DNA from: Tetraselmis striata
Taxonomy: Eukaryota; Chlorophyta; Chlorodendrophyceae; Chlorodendrales; Chlorodendraceae
Direction: 5' to 3'
Assembly: GCA_006384855.1 (NCBI GenBank)
Contig: VCJN01002741.1
Location: forward strand, 1 to 64,000
DNA length: 64,000 nt
This document shows positions 11,440 to 24,675 of this stretch, piece by piece; positions within the stretch are counted from its first letter, which is position 1, and each line of letters begins with the position of its first letter. A model generated the notes under the pieces. The model was given only the letters and a program-made list of their open reading frames with translations, had not been told where the DNA came from and made no database searches. A program made the position numbers and the translations under genes.

Positions 11440-12090
11440 GTCCCGCTCATGCCGACGACTCTAGTCCAGTGCTACTTCTTCCGCGGGAGAAAGCCCTGCA
11501 ATTTGGGAGAAATACATGCCTATTTCTCCCGCGCGGGAGAAATAGCGACCTAATACATCGCACTGTACTTTCCACGGGCGCGCCGTGCACATCCCGTCGT
11601 CGCTCAGCCTTCGTTGTCGGCGCGTCGTCGTCGTAGAGGCGCCAAGCACGACAAGGCGATGCCATCCCTACGCCCCCACCGCGGCGCGGCGGTGGATGCG
11701 TAGCCGTCGCATCCCGCAGCCTCCCCCTCCTCGGCCTAGTCGACCAGACCCATCGCCTAGCAACACTGTAAAACTTGGCGACGGGTGTTGACGGGAACTG
11801 CGAGTTGCGGCACTGCGGCTCGTCGTGGGTGAGTCGTCGCGACTCCTCTCTCGGTTACGTCCAGCTAGCTTCCCCCACGCCGCCCCTCCCCGCCCCGACT
11901 CAGCCCTCGCAGCCCTAGGCTCCCAGTCAGCCATTCATTTGCATAGCCATGCGTAGCTGACCGGCGTGAGGTGGGGCGGAGATCACCACAGATGAGCGCG
12001 TTGGCTGGGCGGTGCGGTTTGATCCCATCCCAGAGCCAACCCGCCTTGTGTCGAATTGCATCAACTAGCGGCTTCGTTTTGTTCAAATCC
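11440..12090. repeat. Dispersed repeat family Q, copy 1
   Basis: Similar, in the same orientation, to about 28370-28990. Shared landmarks: TTTCTCCCGCG/CGGGAGAAA palindromic blocks at the left; GGCGCGCCGTGC; CATCGCCTAG followed by an AT-rich spot and GGCGACG; and ATGAGCGsGTTGGCTGGGCGG at the right. No open frame is shared, so it is probably a non-autonomous element of about 650 bp. Similarity is moderate, suggesting age. Confidence 0.65.
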
Positions 12091-13269
12091 GTGTTCTAGG
12101 GATTTCCTTTCCCTCCGTTAACAAAAGAGCCGACGTTTTGCTCCCCTGAAAACAAGGTTTATGATGCCAACATCGCTTAACACCGCAACCGTGCATCCAG
12201 TGACCAACCTAACATTTGTTTTGAATCACTGTTTGGCGGACAAATACTGGCCGCCCGATCGATGCGCTATCGACCGCCATGATCCCGCAGCGAAGCGGGC
12301 AGGCGACACGTCGTTGTCCGGCTGGCTACAACTCGTACTTGCGGCAGTCCCCTGTTGACTTGAAAGTTTTATAAATTTTACTTCATAAGTATTGTCCTAG
12401 CATACGGGTGGCACTGCCGATGCACCTCCTAGGACCCATTTTTAGATAATGTGCCATGCCCTTTCCGGCTCAAACTTAGACGAAATGATCACGGATATAT
12501 TACGAATGTGAAAACGCTGTGCCGGCACCCCGATTACTACATCGAATATTCACGTTCTTGTTCACGTTCAAAGTGCGTAACCATACAAAACAATATTAAT
12601 GGCGACTCTGGGTAGTCGTAATACGATCGTTATATCCAGCCGTATCATCAAATTTCGCAGCAGCAGACAGCGTAGTGGGAAACCATCAATTAAATACTAA
12701 TAATGACCCCTTCAATTCGCCCGCGCCGATTGCGCGAGGAGTTGTCGCGCCTTGGCAGGGACTTCGTCAGACGTCAGACCAAATGTTCCCACACTCACTG
12801 TTGCATCAGACGACAACAGCGACTAAATAATCCTTAGACTGTCGTCATAATTATGCTGACTCCCGCACAAAAACGTGATGTCACGACGCCACTATTATTC
12901 CGCATCATAATGTTGGACCTTACTAGAAAGTGTTCTGACATATGTACCAATATGGTCGCTCAGGATAATGGGGGCACAATGGCAACTCCGCATACAAAAT
13001 GCATTAACTATACTGCATACTGTCTTCATTCTATCGTCCGCATATCACATCTGGACGAACTACTACGATACCCGTAGTCGCTACCCATATGATAGTCGCG
13101 CCAGCATATGATGACGTTAATGCCCTCGACGATGACGTTTATATGCTGTATGATCGATTGTTAGTACGTGAACTGCATTTTTCGTATGTCATGTCCGTAC
13201 CTGGTACCCGGACGCAAATATATTTATGGTATGAATAAAATTTACATGATTTTTTAAATACTACTACTG
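12091..13269. other. AT-rich intergenic region, no gene seen
   Basis: Noticeably richer in A and T than its surroundings, with no open frame of note (longest 74 residues at 12853-13077, no motif) and no repeat partner found. Nothing functional could be assigned. Confidence 0.45.
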
Positions 13270-14125
13270 GTATCCCTACTAAGCGGCGCTTCGCGCCGGG
13301 GATTTGTGGAGGTGCCCCTACCTTTAGCGTTAGATTTGTCAGTAATTTATTTTTCAAAAGAGACGTATTATTTTGTAAAACAGATTACATCTGCAAGCCG
13401 CGTAAAAGCGGGCCGCTGACTACTGGTGTGCATTACAAAAAGGCCGGTACCCAACCCACCGCTAAAAGTTGTACTACCCAAAAAAAAAAAAAAACAACAC
13501 TGCAAGATCAGCAATACAGTACAAGCCGCCTACAGGCGGCCCGCATCCCGCACGAGGCCGCGCAGGTCGGGCCGGTCGTCAGGTCTACGGGGCGGGCACG
13601 CCGCGAATCGCCACGCCCGCCGCCTGTACCGGCACCGGACGCCGGCCGCCGTCGCTCGACCGTCGCCCGTCCGTCGACGGACGCCGGGCCCCGGGTCGGC
13701 GGACTGCCCCCGCACCGCGGCGACCCCTTTTTACAGCACCATACTTGGACTACCGTGTGTAGGTAAGGAATAGTCGCTGAATATAGTCTCGAATGCTGAT
13801 TCAGCAATAAAAACGCGCTGCGGTACCGCGTTATTTTGGCGTTTTAGACGAATACATGACGTGCCTGAGCTAGAATACACGCGCATCCATTCAGAATCTT
13901 GCCGTCTTCGGAGGTGTGCCTAGAAATCAAACGAGCACAGATCGAACATATGACGGTTCATACGCGAAGACGCAGCACAGGAGGACGGACGGACGGAGGA
14001 CGGAGGACGGACGCCTAAAAATCCGTGATAAAACCGTATTGTTACCGGTATCAATTCTCACGTATTCCAGGCGATTTCGGACGCGGCTCTCCTTTTCCTC
14101 CGCTCAACCCAAGAGGTAGGGGAAC
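13270..14125 (+). repeat. Dispersed repeat family P, copy 1
   Basis: Matches 41040-42165 in reverse orientation over nearly its whole length. Landmarks in order: GCGGCGCTTCGCGCC hairpin (about 13283), TTTGTCAGTAATTTATTTT, GCAAGCCGCGTAAAAGCGG, TGGTGTGCATTACAAAAAGG, an A-run, GCCGCCTACAGGCGGC hairpin, a very GC-rich core with CCGTCGACGGACG, and an array of GGACGGACGG units followed by CTCACGTATTCCAGGCGATT. The core gives open frames in several registers because of composition, but none looks like a protein. Probably a non-autonomous mobile element. Confidence 0.75.
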
Positions 14126-14496
14126 TCATACATAAACGACGTTGATATTCGTGCACATAAAGTAAGGATTACACAGAGTGACACAGTTGATTATTTAAAA
14201 TCAATGGGGCGGCGGATGCGCGCAGCGCACGAAGACCGCCTCCGCGTGTGGTGCTGGGCGCGCGCAACCGCAACCCGTGCCGCGCGCCGGCATGCCGCGG
14301 ACATGCGGGCGGTCGTCGCCATCGCGAAAGAGAAAGGCGCGCGCCGGGGGGGGGGGGGGGGGGGGGGGTATAAGGCAGGCGGCACGGCAGGGAGTCACGC
14401 CTCAGCAGTGCGGTTGTTTGGTCGACTCCAAACGTGCAACACGGAAGCCAGTTTGGCCATAGCGCTGCCGTGTGCGCGGGCGGCAGCGGCGGCAGG

Positions 14497-17309
14497 ATGA
14501 GGGTCTTCGTGAACCGCTGCGACGGATATGTCGGGGGCGCTGTGGGCGCGGCGTTCGCGGTGAGCAGCACGCAGAGCAGTGCCACCTCTCTCCCGCTTAC
14601 CCCCTGCACCCAGAGCCCTTCTTCTGCTTTCACGTCACAATTGCGTGGCCCAGCCGCCCCCTCGATCTACCGGTAAGCGAGAGACGGGGGGAGGGGGAGA
14701 GAAGGCGTACTTATTTCTTCGATTGTTTAGTTTGGGGGCATCACCCTACCGCCAGAGCAACCAATCGTAGTTGGCTGCAGTCACAGGGCGAGCATGGATC
14801 GAGGCATGTGCTAGCACGCGCTGTAGGTTAATCGCTGTGACAACTGGCCGCCCGACCGCGCACATTACATGCATAGCGGAGCACTCTGCCTCCGCAATTC
14901 AGCGCGGAAAGCGATGGGGCAGGCTGGCGACGGTGCTGGCTATGGGGCCTGGACCGTAGAGTGTGTGGACGACAGGTCATGGCGGTGGTGCCACGAATGG
15001 CAACGGATGCCGACGCACCTGAACCCGCATCAGAAGGCTCAAGTTGGGATTGCAGGCAACCCATAAGAACATTCCCTACACTCGTGGTATACTTTCGTCT
15101 ACATTTGACCTCTGGCAGCCTGGGCAGGTTCTTATTCGCATCGTTCTCATTACCGCGTCGGCACCCTTAGGCGTGCAGCATGGACGGGGACTGTCACATT
15201 TCTAATCCCGCTCTACTGCTACTGCTGCTGCTGATCATCTGTTGCTTAGCCAGGACTTCTCCACCAACTTCCCCGCTTCTCCCCCCCCCCCCCCCCCCCC
15301 CCGCTCGCTTTGACCCCCCCCCCCCCCCCTCCCCTCCCGCGACTTGCAGGGCGCAGGCCATGAGCTGGTGGGGACAGTGGGCGCCCAGGCGCAAAAGCCG
15401 ACGTGGCTGGGGGACACCGTGCTCACGGATGAGACGATGCAGGACGGCTCCGTGATGGAGCTGCTGCTCTCCGCAGATGTGGTCGTTCTGGACCTGGAGG
15501 TGCGGCTCCCCCCGCCAGCCGCCAGCGGACAGGCGCCCCCCTTGGCGATATGCACCGCCGCCCTCGTCAGCTCTAGCGGGGTGGTGCTCCATCCTCAGCA
15601 TGCGGTGCCGCTGCGACAGGGCTGCGAGGCGGCCGCTCGGAAAGCAGCCATGACCATGGCCAACCAGAAGGCCACTGGGAAGGAGAAGGTCTGCCCTGCC
15701 TGCTTACAGCATACATAGCGCCTCCCATCAAAAGCACCGCATGCCATGCTGATCGCAATTCCCCTCCTCCCCGCCCTTCCCGCAATTTTGGCGCCTCCCT
15801 GCTGCATGCCCAGGTTTTCATCGGCATCAGCAACCCCATGACATGGGCGGATACCTCCCTTCCGGACCAGCTCCCGGAGATGCCTTCCTTCATCTCGGAA
15901 GGCATGCCGTTCGCGGGGAGCAACATGCTCCCCCGGACAGGCAGCGCCATGAGCCAGAGGCCTGGCACGTCCACCACTGACAAGCCCGGCACCGCAGACG
16001 CTAACAAGCCCGCCCCCGCGGCGACGAACAAGCCCGGCACAGCGGACAAGCCGGGCACCGGCAAGTCAGGCGCCTCCGCAAAGGGGCAGCCCGAGCCACC
16101 GGCACAGGACGCAGCGGCGGAGGGAGTTATGGACGGCGAGGGGCAGGAGGAGCAGCTGGGCGCGGATGACTCCCTCCACCCAGAGTGAGCCCCCCCCCCC
16201 CCCCCCCCCTCCCCCCAACTCCCTCCCCGCCCTCTTCTATCTGCTGCTCGACCCCACCTCCCCCTGCATCCCGTGCAAGCGCATGGGGTACCAGTCTGTT
16301 TGAGTCTAAACCTCTAAAACGTATGTTTAACTACACTTCCCTAAACTACTAGCGCATGTTGCAATCCTTGTTATCCAGGCGGTGATGATGAGCCGTGGGG
16401 TTTTGCCACCCTTCTAGCGCATTCCGTGTCACCGGTACAGCCGTATCGGAAACGCGAAGGGGATAATATCGAAACCGCTTAAACATGAGGATTACCGCAT
16501 AACCAGTGCATGATAATCGGCAGTCACTAGTTCATGATATTATCGTCTATCGAGCTTTATTAAGGATGACCCGTCGTAAATGATGTCCGTCCAGTAATCC
16601 ATAATCAATCGCCAATGCCGACTGAAACAAGTACCAAGTGGTTTCCGGCATCAATTCGCAATACAACTGTGATGTATCCGTCAGTTGTCTTTCAAAATAG
16701 TCCAAACTGTCAACACATGTTCCATTTCTATTCCTATTCTATGTCTAACTGCCAAACTTCCATCAAAATAGACTGTTTGGTTAGTATGCTTTTACACCCT
16801 CATATTTAGGCCCGGGAATGAATGCGCGCTTCTGAAACCTGTGGGTTGTCCTCTAATCAAGGCACTACACTTGGTGCATATTACGGACTCCGACGCACTT
16901 ACATGAGACCGCAGTACGAGAATTGTTTCGGGTGTGTAGTTGGCGGCGTTTTTCCAGTTTCGCACAATGTTTGTCATATATTTGTTTGGGTTTGGGTGGC
17001 AAAGGGAAAGGCACCTTCTCGTAGAATTTGTCGCTAGTTTCTTCCCAGCGAGCCCTCTTTAGTACGGGTGTATTGATAGTATGACCTGAGACGGAATGCA
17101 CACAACTAACACACGCGGTGTGGTTTCTTACCAGTCAAACGCAAAGAAAACAGCATAATCGAGACCGAACACGCCGATGTAGCGCTGCGCCTGGTACCGC
17201 CGTAGCTTGCACCGTCCTGTAGTTTGGTACCCCCCCAAACCGAGACAAGTCACCATATCGTACGAAGTCGGTATGAGAAAACACCTGTACTGCGCGGCAG
17301 CTGCCCCCT

Positions 17310-17343
<34 letters not shown>

Positions 17344-20300
17344 CCCGCCCGCTAGCTGTACTAAAGGTGTTGGTGGCACAGTGTATATATAGCGCTCTGC
17401 TGGTAGCTCGGATAGCAACCCGATGTCGCTATATACACACTGCGATTCATCAAGCCTGCACATGCCTTGTTGGCTGTCCGCTCGATAGGGCGGTGGTCTC
17501 TTTTACAAGAGGTCCCTGGTTCGATTTCCGATTCTGCCACTTGAAGGCAGTATTGACCAGGCGTGTCCTGCCCGGGTTTACCTGGCTGATGCTGGTTAGC
17601 CTTTGGGGTTGGAATGGGGGAAGAGTCAAATGGCTATGCCAGGCCTACGGCTGCAGTTGGCGCAAGAGGTCAAGCGCTGGGGCGACTTCGGCCGATGACC
17701 CGGGGCGAACTTTACTTCTACTTTTACTTTACTTTAGCACTGCGCCTGGGCTGCGGACGTGGGTGGGTGGCAATTGAAGCTGCCCTAGCGCGCGGCTGAC
17801 GCAGAGGCGCGCCTGTCGCTAGCGCCTTTGGCCCCATGCCGCTCTCAGGCTTCGACTATGAGCGGCGTCAAGGGGCGCCCGGCGCGGCGGCGCTCACGGC
17901 CGCCGAGAACTGCATCCTGCGGGCTGCGCGCAAGAACAAGCTGGCCACCTACATCATCTGCCCCGGAGTGCTGTATGGTGTGCTCCCCCCCCCCCCCCCC
18001 CCCCCGCCCGGCTGATTCTTCAGACACACCCCCCGACATGCCTCCAGCCCTGCAACCTGCACAGTGAATTACAATGCGGGTGCCATTTCACGTCGTCTGA
18101 ACACTCTCATATTTGCTCTCAAGGTTCGAATTATGTCACTGACTGCCTTTTCTTCAGTTTGTCCAATAATGAACACAATTGATAAATGCATTGTCCTCCA
18201 ACCCTGCAGCCTGCACGCTGAACTACAATGCGGGTGCCAACTCACTTCGTCTGAACACTCTCATATTTGCTCTCAACGTTCGAATTATAACATTGACTCT
18301 CTTTCCTTTAGTTTGTTCAGTAATGAATACAATTTCTAAACGAATTGTTCTTAATTTGCAAAAATAAGATATAGCGGTGCGATGAGGATAACATTTTCAA
18401 CCAACCCATTTTATTTCAGTCCAAGGTTCCAATACGCTGTCTTGTTTTAACGAGCACCTGATCGGTTTCTCGCACGGGCTGCAGTGATATAAGGCATATT
18501 TGAGGTGTGTCCCCGCTGTACAAGTTAAAATCACACCATGTCATGTCATTTCCGGGTTTTATGGGTTTCACGGATTTTGATACTCGTCTGCGCATGCATG
18601 CCAGGTGTACTGCTGTTACGCCCGGGGACGGCACACAGGCGTTCGTTCACTGAGTCGCACCCGGCCTGCTGTTGCCGCCTAGGTGCGGGCGAGCGCGACC
18701 ACCTCGGCCTACACCAGTTCTTCCGGGCCGCGTACGAGTGCGAGCCGCTCCGGATGTACGGTGCCGGCGCCAACTGGCTGCCGATGCTGCACGTGAGCGA
18801 CCTCGGCACGTACTGCGCCGCCGTGGCGGACGCCCGCCCGCCCAACCAGTACCTGCTGGCCGCAGACGAGCAGATTGCCACCTTCGGAAAAGTCGTCAAG
18901 GTGACCCCCCCCCCCTCCCGGTCCCAAAACCAACCCCAAATCCGCCGCATATCCCTGCCCTGTCGCGCATCGCCACTGTACTTGTATTGGATTCGCGGCC
19001 ACAACAGCATTGAACTCCTTTTTATTATTTTGAGGCGGAGATTCCGAGCGATATTCGCCAGGTGCTTTCTACAGGTGATGGCCCATTTACTAGAAACATT
19101 TATTAGACAGCGCCCACCCCTCCTCAAATCAGTCGAATATGTATGACAAACGTGTAACAAAGACGGACACAGTGCCGCCAAACACCCCCAAAAAGTACAC
19201 TATGGCCAGTTTCTTATTAAAGGGCGCCGGCAACCGTATGCTCCGATCTCTGATACACTTCCACATATTTTTTTATCTTTTATTTGCACTGGCGATCCCG
19301 GGGGAGGGGGTCAGAAATAATTGCACATCGCAAACCCAAAGTAAACGTGGTCGCGGCAAGAAGCCCCTGCGTTTTCAACCATTGCGGCACGGAATCGTCT
19401 GTTTGGCTGACCACACTGCACGCTGTCCGCCTTGATAACACTGGCAGGAAATCAGCAGCCGCTTTGGTGTCGGTGCGGTGACGCCCGTGCCGTACGAGGA
19501 GATGGTGTTCAGCGCCGACACGCAGTACCTGCAGCTCAACCTGCCGTTCAAGCTGACGTGGGCGGACGAGGCCACTGCGCCAGAGCTCAAGTACAGCCAG
19601 GCGAGCGCGCCTCTCCACCTTGATTGGAACTGCGATCTTCGCCCCCACCTGAGCAAAAGCGCGGAGGTCTGCGACACCACGCAGGACCTACGTGACGGGC
19701 TTTGTCGCGGTGCTGCCACGCAGGGGCTGCTGGCGTCCCTGGATGACATCTACAACGAGTACCTGACCGCCAGGAACCTGTCCCCGCTGCGCGTGCTGCT
19801 GCGCGGTGGGCCTGCGTCAGGAAAGTCGCACCTGGCGGCGCGGTGAGTTTCCCTACCCGATGCCAAGCTCTGAAGCCGAAATGATGATTGTGAAGCCTGT
19901 GGAAAAAAGGATCGTTAGTATTCAAACTAACATTGATTGTCCGATAACCATACTTTGAACACCATTGGGACTACGTTGCATAGACTAGGTCGAGTCTATA
20001 CAATCTATAATACGATTTAGATTGGATATATAGCTTTGATCTATACCATCATTGATATATAGCTTTGATATATATCATTGAACCTAAGAGTATATACGCT
20101 TTAATGCGTGTTGCTGCATGTACTGCTTACCTTATAATTACAAGCACTGCGAGGTATGAAGTGGTACTAGCCAACTAACACAACACCCTACCGGCATGTA
20201 CTTGCAATAGGCTAGTTTGTGATCCAGTGAGGGAAATGTTTTACAGCTCGGTGGTGGGGCGCCTGGTTGAGTGGCGGCGGGGCGCAGGTGGCGGTGGTGG

Positions 20301-23300
20301 CGGCGGTGGTTGAGTGGGAGTGGGGCGCGCGCAGGCTGTCGAGCATGTACGGGCTTCGGCATGTGGACGTGAAGGCGATTCTGGAGCACCGCAATCAGCT
20401 GCCAGACGACGACGAGCTGAAGAAGGAGGTCAACGCGCAGCTGGCGAGCAAAGAGGGGCGCGTGTCTGAGAAGAACGTGCGGCGAGCCGGGCCGCGCGCC
20501 TTCCCCGCCCGGTGTTGTCAGGACTGAGCGGTCGGAAATGGAACGCCCATGGACTGACGCGGGATGCCTTGGCTTGCCACACAGCTGGCGCTGCTGGCGT
20601 ACCAGCTCCTCAACGACATCCGCATCCGCCACAAGGGCTACGTGCTGGACGGCTTCCCGCGGAGCATGGGCACCGTGAAGTGGCTGATGACCAAGCAGCA
20701 GGAAATGAGCGAGGAGGAGCTGGAGGCCTGGCGTGAAGAGCAAGCGGCGGCGGCAGCGGCGACGGGGACCCCGCCCCCCAAGGCGGCCGCCAAGGGCGGT
20801 AAGGACAAGGACAAGGGCGGCAAAGGGGCCAAGGTGTGATCCCCCGCTTCCGTTCCTGGGATCGATGCGTCGCCATATGGACCATTTGGGGGTATGATTG
20901 CGTACTGCAGCAGCCTGATCGAACTGTCCAACGGCGGATAAATCAAGTCAGCGGATCCCCATCGCTCAACAGACAAGGGGACAAACAATCACCAGCGGCC
21001 GCGTGAGGATTTTTGGCAGTCGCGTTGACGGCATCAAACACGGATATTGTTGATAAATGACATGCTGCTAACGTCGCAGCTATCGGATAAAGCAACTCTG
21101 TCGGTCCCAAGAGGCTGCTCGTTGCTTGGGCACCTCTTCTTCTTCTTCACGGCATGCATTCGCGAGCTCGAGAATGTGAAACTTACGGGATGTGGACTCA
21201 CCGACACTGGGCTGTGCCGCAGGGCGGTAAGGGCGACGCCGAGGCGGAGCCGCCCACGGACCATCCGCGGGTGCTGGCCATGGAGGTGATGCCGAACTTC
21301 GCCCTCACGCTCGACGTGGCGGAGGAGCTCATGGCTGAGCGGACCGCCAAGGTGTTTGCGGTCGAGCATGAGGAGGTGCAGAAGCTGATTGCGGAGGGCA
21401 AGGTACGCGCCGGTGGATGCCGTCGCGGCTTTCACGTACCATACGCGGCCGCCACAAGTGACTTGTCAGATTTGCAGTGAATTTAAGCTTTTTGATAATA
21501 ATGATAATAATGCCAATTTAACAATCCTTTTAAATGCAAGGTATTCAGAAGCCACTGATGATTGATAATATTTACAGTTTGGCAGTGTCATCCGAAAGTT
21601 AAAAGAACTATAACACTGGTCGCACTATTAGTACTACAATGTGCACAATAAAGTGAAACTGGGGAATTGAAGTGCCACTAAGCCTAATAATAAGGCAGAC
21701 ATATCGCTCGGCGGGCTGAGCAAGCATTGGCGCCCCTTGTCGAGCCCCAGGTTGACGCCAAGAAGCCGCCGCCGCCCAGTCACCACTGCGATAAGGACTT
21801 CCAACGCCGCCTAGCGGCCTGGAAGGCGCTGCGTGAGGTGGATCAGTCGGATGTCCGGGCCAAGGTAGACGCCATCCGAAGCGTGTACGAGGCCGCGCTG
21901 GCGGAGTACGAGGCGAAGAAAGCCGAGGTGGAGGCTGCGGAGGCGGCGGTCGCAGAGGCGGCTGCCGCCGCCGAGGACGGCGACGTCGACAGGTGAGAGC
22001 CGCGTACGTTTTTCTTCCGCCGAGCCAAGAAAAAACAATCATTGCAAAATGCCGTTTTGATATTTCCAGGCCACTCTTACAGCCCACCAGCAGCACGACA
22101 AGTGAACCCATGATACACGTGGTATTGATGCGAAAACTGAATTCCTAATATGCGGATATCGTTTCCTCTCGTGCCGCGTGTTTCCTTCTTTCGCGCAGCT
22201 CGCCCAACCCGCTGCCGGAGGTGCCCGAGATGCCAGAGCCACCAGTGGAGCCAACATACCGGAGTTTGGCGGCCTGGATGAGCTGCTTCGGACTTGGGGG
22301 GTGCGCTACTTCCCCGCTGAGCAGACGAACGCCGCTTGTACCTTCGAGTAAATCTCTGCACTGCTATACCGATGGGCGAAGAATTAGAGTCGCAGATATC
22401 TTTATAACTGCTTAGATTCCCCAATGAGTGACCGCGTTTTTCTATCCGGCCGGCACACCCATCCGCCTTCTTGTAGTACCTTGAAGCGTTTCGTTATGCT
22501 GGGCAATTGGCATACTTTCCTGAGAATCTCCGGAAATTTTCCGACGAGTCGAGCACAGTTACATGAGAATCCTTGGCAACGAGATCTCATTTTGATATTT
22601 CCCGGCGTGGTTCTCGATAGATTCATGATTGACAGCGGGTGCTGTGGCGAATACTGCCGCAGGTGGACATGGTCGTCATGGATGGCTGGCCGCAGCCGGT
22701 GGTGGAAGAGGAGGCAGCAGCGGAAGGGGAGGACAGCGAGGCGCCTCCCGACTCCGTCAAGGCGGAGAACTCGGCGGGGCTCGTGATGGAGGAGGGCAAG
22801 GGGCTTGTGGGCTTCCAACTCACCTCGGCACGGCGCGCGGTACCCGGCCGAGAGTCGCTGGATGCCATAGGCAGTGTGGCAGGGACTCGGACCCCGACTA
22901 GCGCCCCCCCGATCGAGCTGACGGAGGAGGAAGCAGCAGCGGAGGCGGCGCGACTGGCAGCCGAGGACCCGATAATCCGGAGCAATGAGCTGCTCGAGCG
23001 TGTCAAGGTGCGATGCCTCGCCCTGATACCCTCTCGATTCTGAGGGCGATTTACGCAATATCCGACGCATGGTCCACGTGCCGAAGTTGCGTAGGCCGAC
23101 TAACCCACGAGCCGCCTGCGGTGTTGTTGGTGGCACCTGGTCACCATGCGTCACGCTAAAAGCCATCGCCCCTTCCCAAAGTGACTTTACCGACTTGTCC
23201 CTCGACCCCTGCCCCGACGTACGGACCATTTGATATGAGGACGCCTGCCGGATCGACAATGTTTCACCACACATTTGTATGAATCTTGATATTCCAGTTG

Positions 23301-24675
23301 CACCACTGAGACCAGCCGTTCAATCATCCCTGTGAATTGCGGCGTCCATCGTAGGCGCTGCTCGGCCTGCCGCACAACTACGAGGGCTTTGTCGAGGCGG
23401 CGGAGCTGGAGCCGCCCAATGTTCTTGCCGCGCCCCCTCCCGCCTCCACGGTGGCGCCGTCGGCCTCAGGGATGACCTCGGTGGCGCCCGAGCCGGCGGC
23501 ACCACCGCCCATCCTAGAGCAGCGTGCCCTCCCAGCCTACGCTGCTGCGCGCTCGGCGGACAAGGATCGAATGGCGGCGCCTGTGCTAAAGTATCTGGTC
23601 GACCAGGTCATGCCCATGGTGAGTGCTGCTGTACCCCCCCTTTTCGTAATACATTCGTCGTCGAGAGAGGGATAGGGGGGGGTGTTGGGTGGGTGTGGGG
23701 CCCGGGGGGGGGGGGGGGGAGGGGGGTCGCCCCCATCCGCGCTCGTGAAATTGCGGGGACCATGAAATTGAAGTGAAAATACATTCACGATTATTTTACA
23801 TAGAAGTATACATACTGGAATTTTTTTTTATTTACGCCTTCGCTGCGCGCTCCGACCCTGCTGGTGTGCTTCCTCTTCCCAACCAGCTGAGCAAGGCTCT
23901 GGTGGAGGTGAGCCGAGTCCGCCCCGAGAAACCCCTCGAGTTTGTGGGCAACTTTCTGATCGAGGCCGGCGAGGAGCTCAACGCCGCGTACCATGACCCC
24001 TACGACACCGACATCTACTCCGTCCAGGTACGCACAATCAGCTCGCCATTGAATGCATTCCTCACAGGGCACCACTGACTCTCATATGATATGCAAATGC
24101 TCGCCACCCTGGCGGTCGGACTTCACGCTGCTTCACATCCCATCTGCCTTTCATCACGGCAGATGTATGTCGGCCTGTCGACCGTGTACATACAGAGGGG
24201 GCTTAGTCAGGCCGCTGGATTCCATACATCGGGCATATGAAGAATAGTTGTCAGACGGCACGCTGAAATGGCAACGACGCAAACGCTGCTGTGACGTCGG
24301 ATACATACTCGGTGGCAGTATCGATACTGCTTGGTCTGCTGAGGGGGCTGTGGTTGGCATGGAATGCAGGCAGAGAAGATCCGGATGAGTGCCGCACGGG
24401 CGGAGGTGCGCGCGTCGAAGCGTGCCGAGAAGGACGCTCGGGAGGCCGCCCTCGCCAACGAGCTGGAGATGGCCCGCATGACGAGTCGCAGGCTCACGCA
24501 GGAGCTCAAGGAGGCGGAGCTGGCCGCTCTCGCGGACGCGGCGGCGGAGGTGGCTGGGAGAGGCGGAGCCAGTGCCGGCGGGAAGAAGCCGAGCGGGAAG
24601 GCGACCCCGCCGGCGGCCAAGGGCGCGAAAGGCGGCAAGGCCGACGCCAAGAAGGCCGGAGGGAAGAAAAAGTAA
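14497..24675 (+). CDS. AK7: Adenylate kinase 7, ciliary/axonemal (16 exons)
   Basis: Exons deduced: 14497-14559, 15350-15499, 15599-15688, 15814-16184, 17823-17977, 18683-18900, 19448-19842, 20335-20476, 20585-20833, 21223-21402, 21721-21992, about 22199-22347, 22663-23007, 23355-23618, 23887-24027 and 24370-24675 (stop TAA); about 1160 residues against roughly 720 in animals. The extra length is low-complexity linker. Domain order follows AK7. First an N-terminal Rossmann-like part (MRVFVNRCDGYVGG, VFIGISNPMTW, FDYERR, YGAGERDHLGLHQFF, WLPMLHVSDLG). Then an adenylate kinase core with P-loop GGPASGKS and the nucleotide-binding GYVLDGFPRS. Then a DPY-30-like motif (YLVDQVMP, VRPEKPLEFVGNFL). 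Last a basic Lys/Gly/Ala tail ending KKAGGKKK. Known AK7 interconverts adenine nucleotides (2 ADP to ATP + AMP) in motile cilia, so the host should be flagellated. Phases agree everywhere except around exon 12, where an apparent 1-nt slip lies near 22255. The exon 3 acceptor could instead be at 15620. Confidence 0.88.
17478..17745 (+). repeat. tRNA-derived SINE, copy 1 (inside AK7 intron 4)
   Basis: About 265 bp with a tRNA-like head: CTGTCCGCTCGATAGGGCGG resembles an A-box/D-arm region and GGTCCCTGGTTCGATTTCC a B box. The body ends GGCTATGCCAGGCCTACGGC, then TGCAGTTGGCGCAAGAGGTC, GCGACTTCGGCCGATGACCC and a T-rich CTTTACTT tail. The body is shared with 28083-28330. The head does not fold into a full functional tRNA, so this is a retroposed SINE rather than a gene. 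Confidence 0.7.
18050..18345. repeat. Tandem duplication of about 150 bp in AK7 intron 5
   Basis: Two adjacent copies sharing ACAATGCGGGTGCC, TCGTCTGAACACTCTCATAT and TTTGCTCTCAA, about 148-150 bp apart and diverged by perhaps 15 percent. They lie immediately downstream of the poly-C run that follows the exon 5 donor. No coding potential of note. Confidence 0.75.

Noticed and set aside
13426..13773. Overlapping long ORFs in three plus frames and one minus frame
   Set aside because: They result from the very GC-rich core of repeat family P; the same frames appear in the inverted copy at 41.6-41.9 kb and none has protein-like features.
22402..23274. 290-residue minus-strand ORF
   Set aside because: It is antisense to AK7 exon 13 and adjacent introns, with no independent protein signature.
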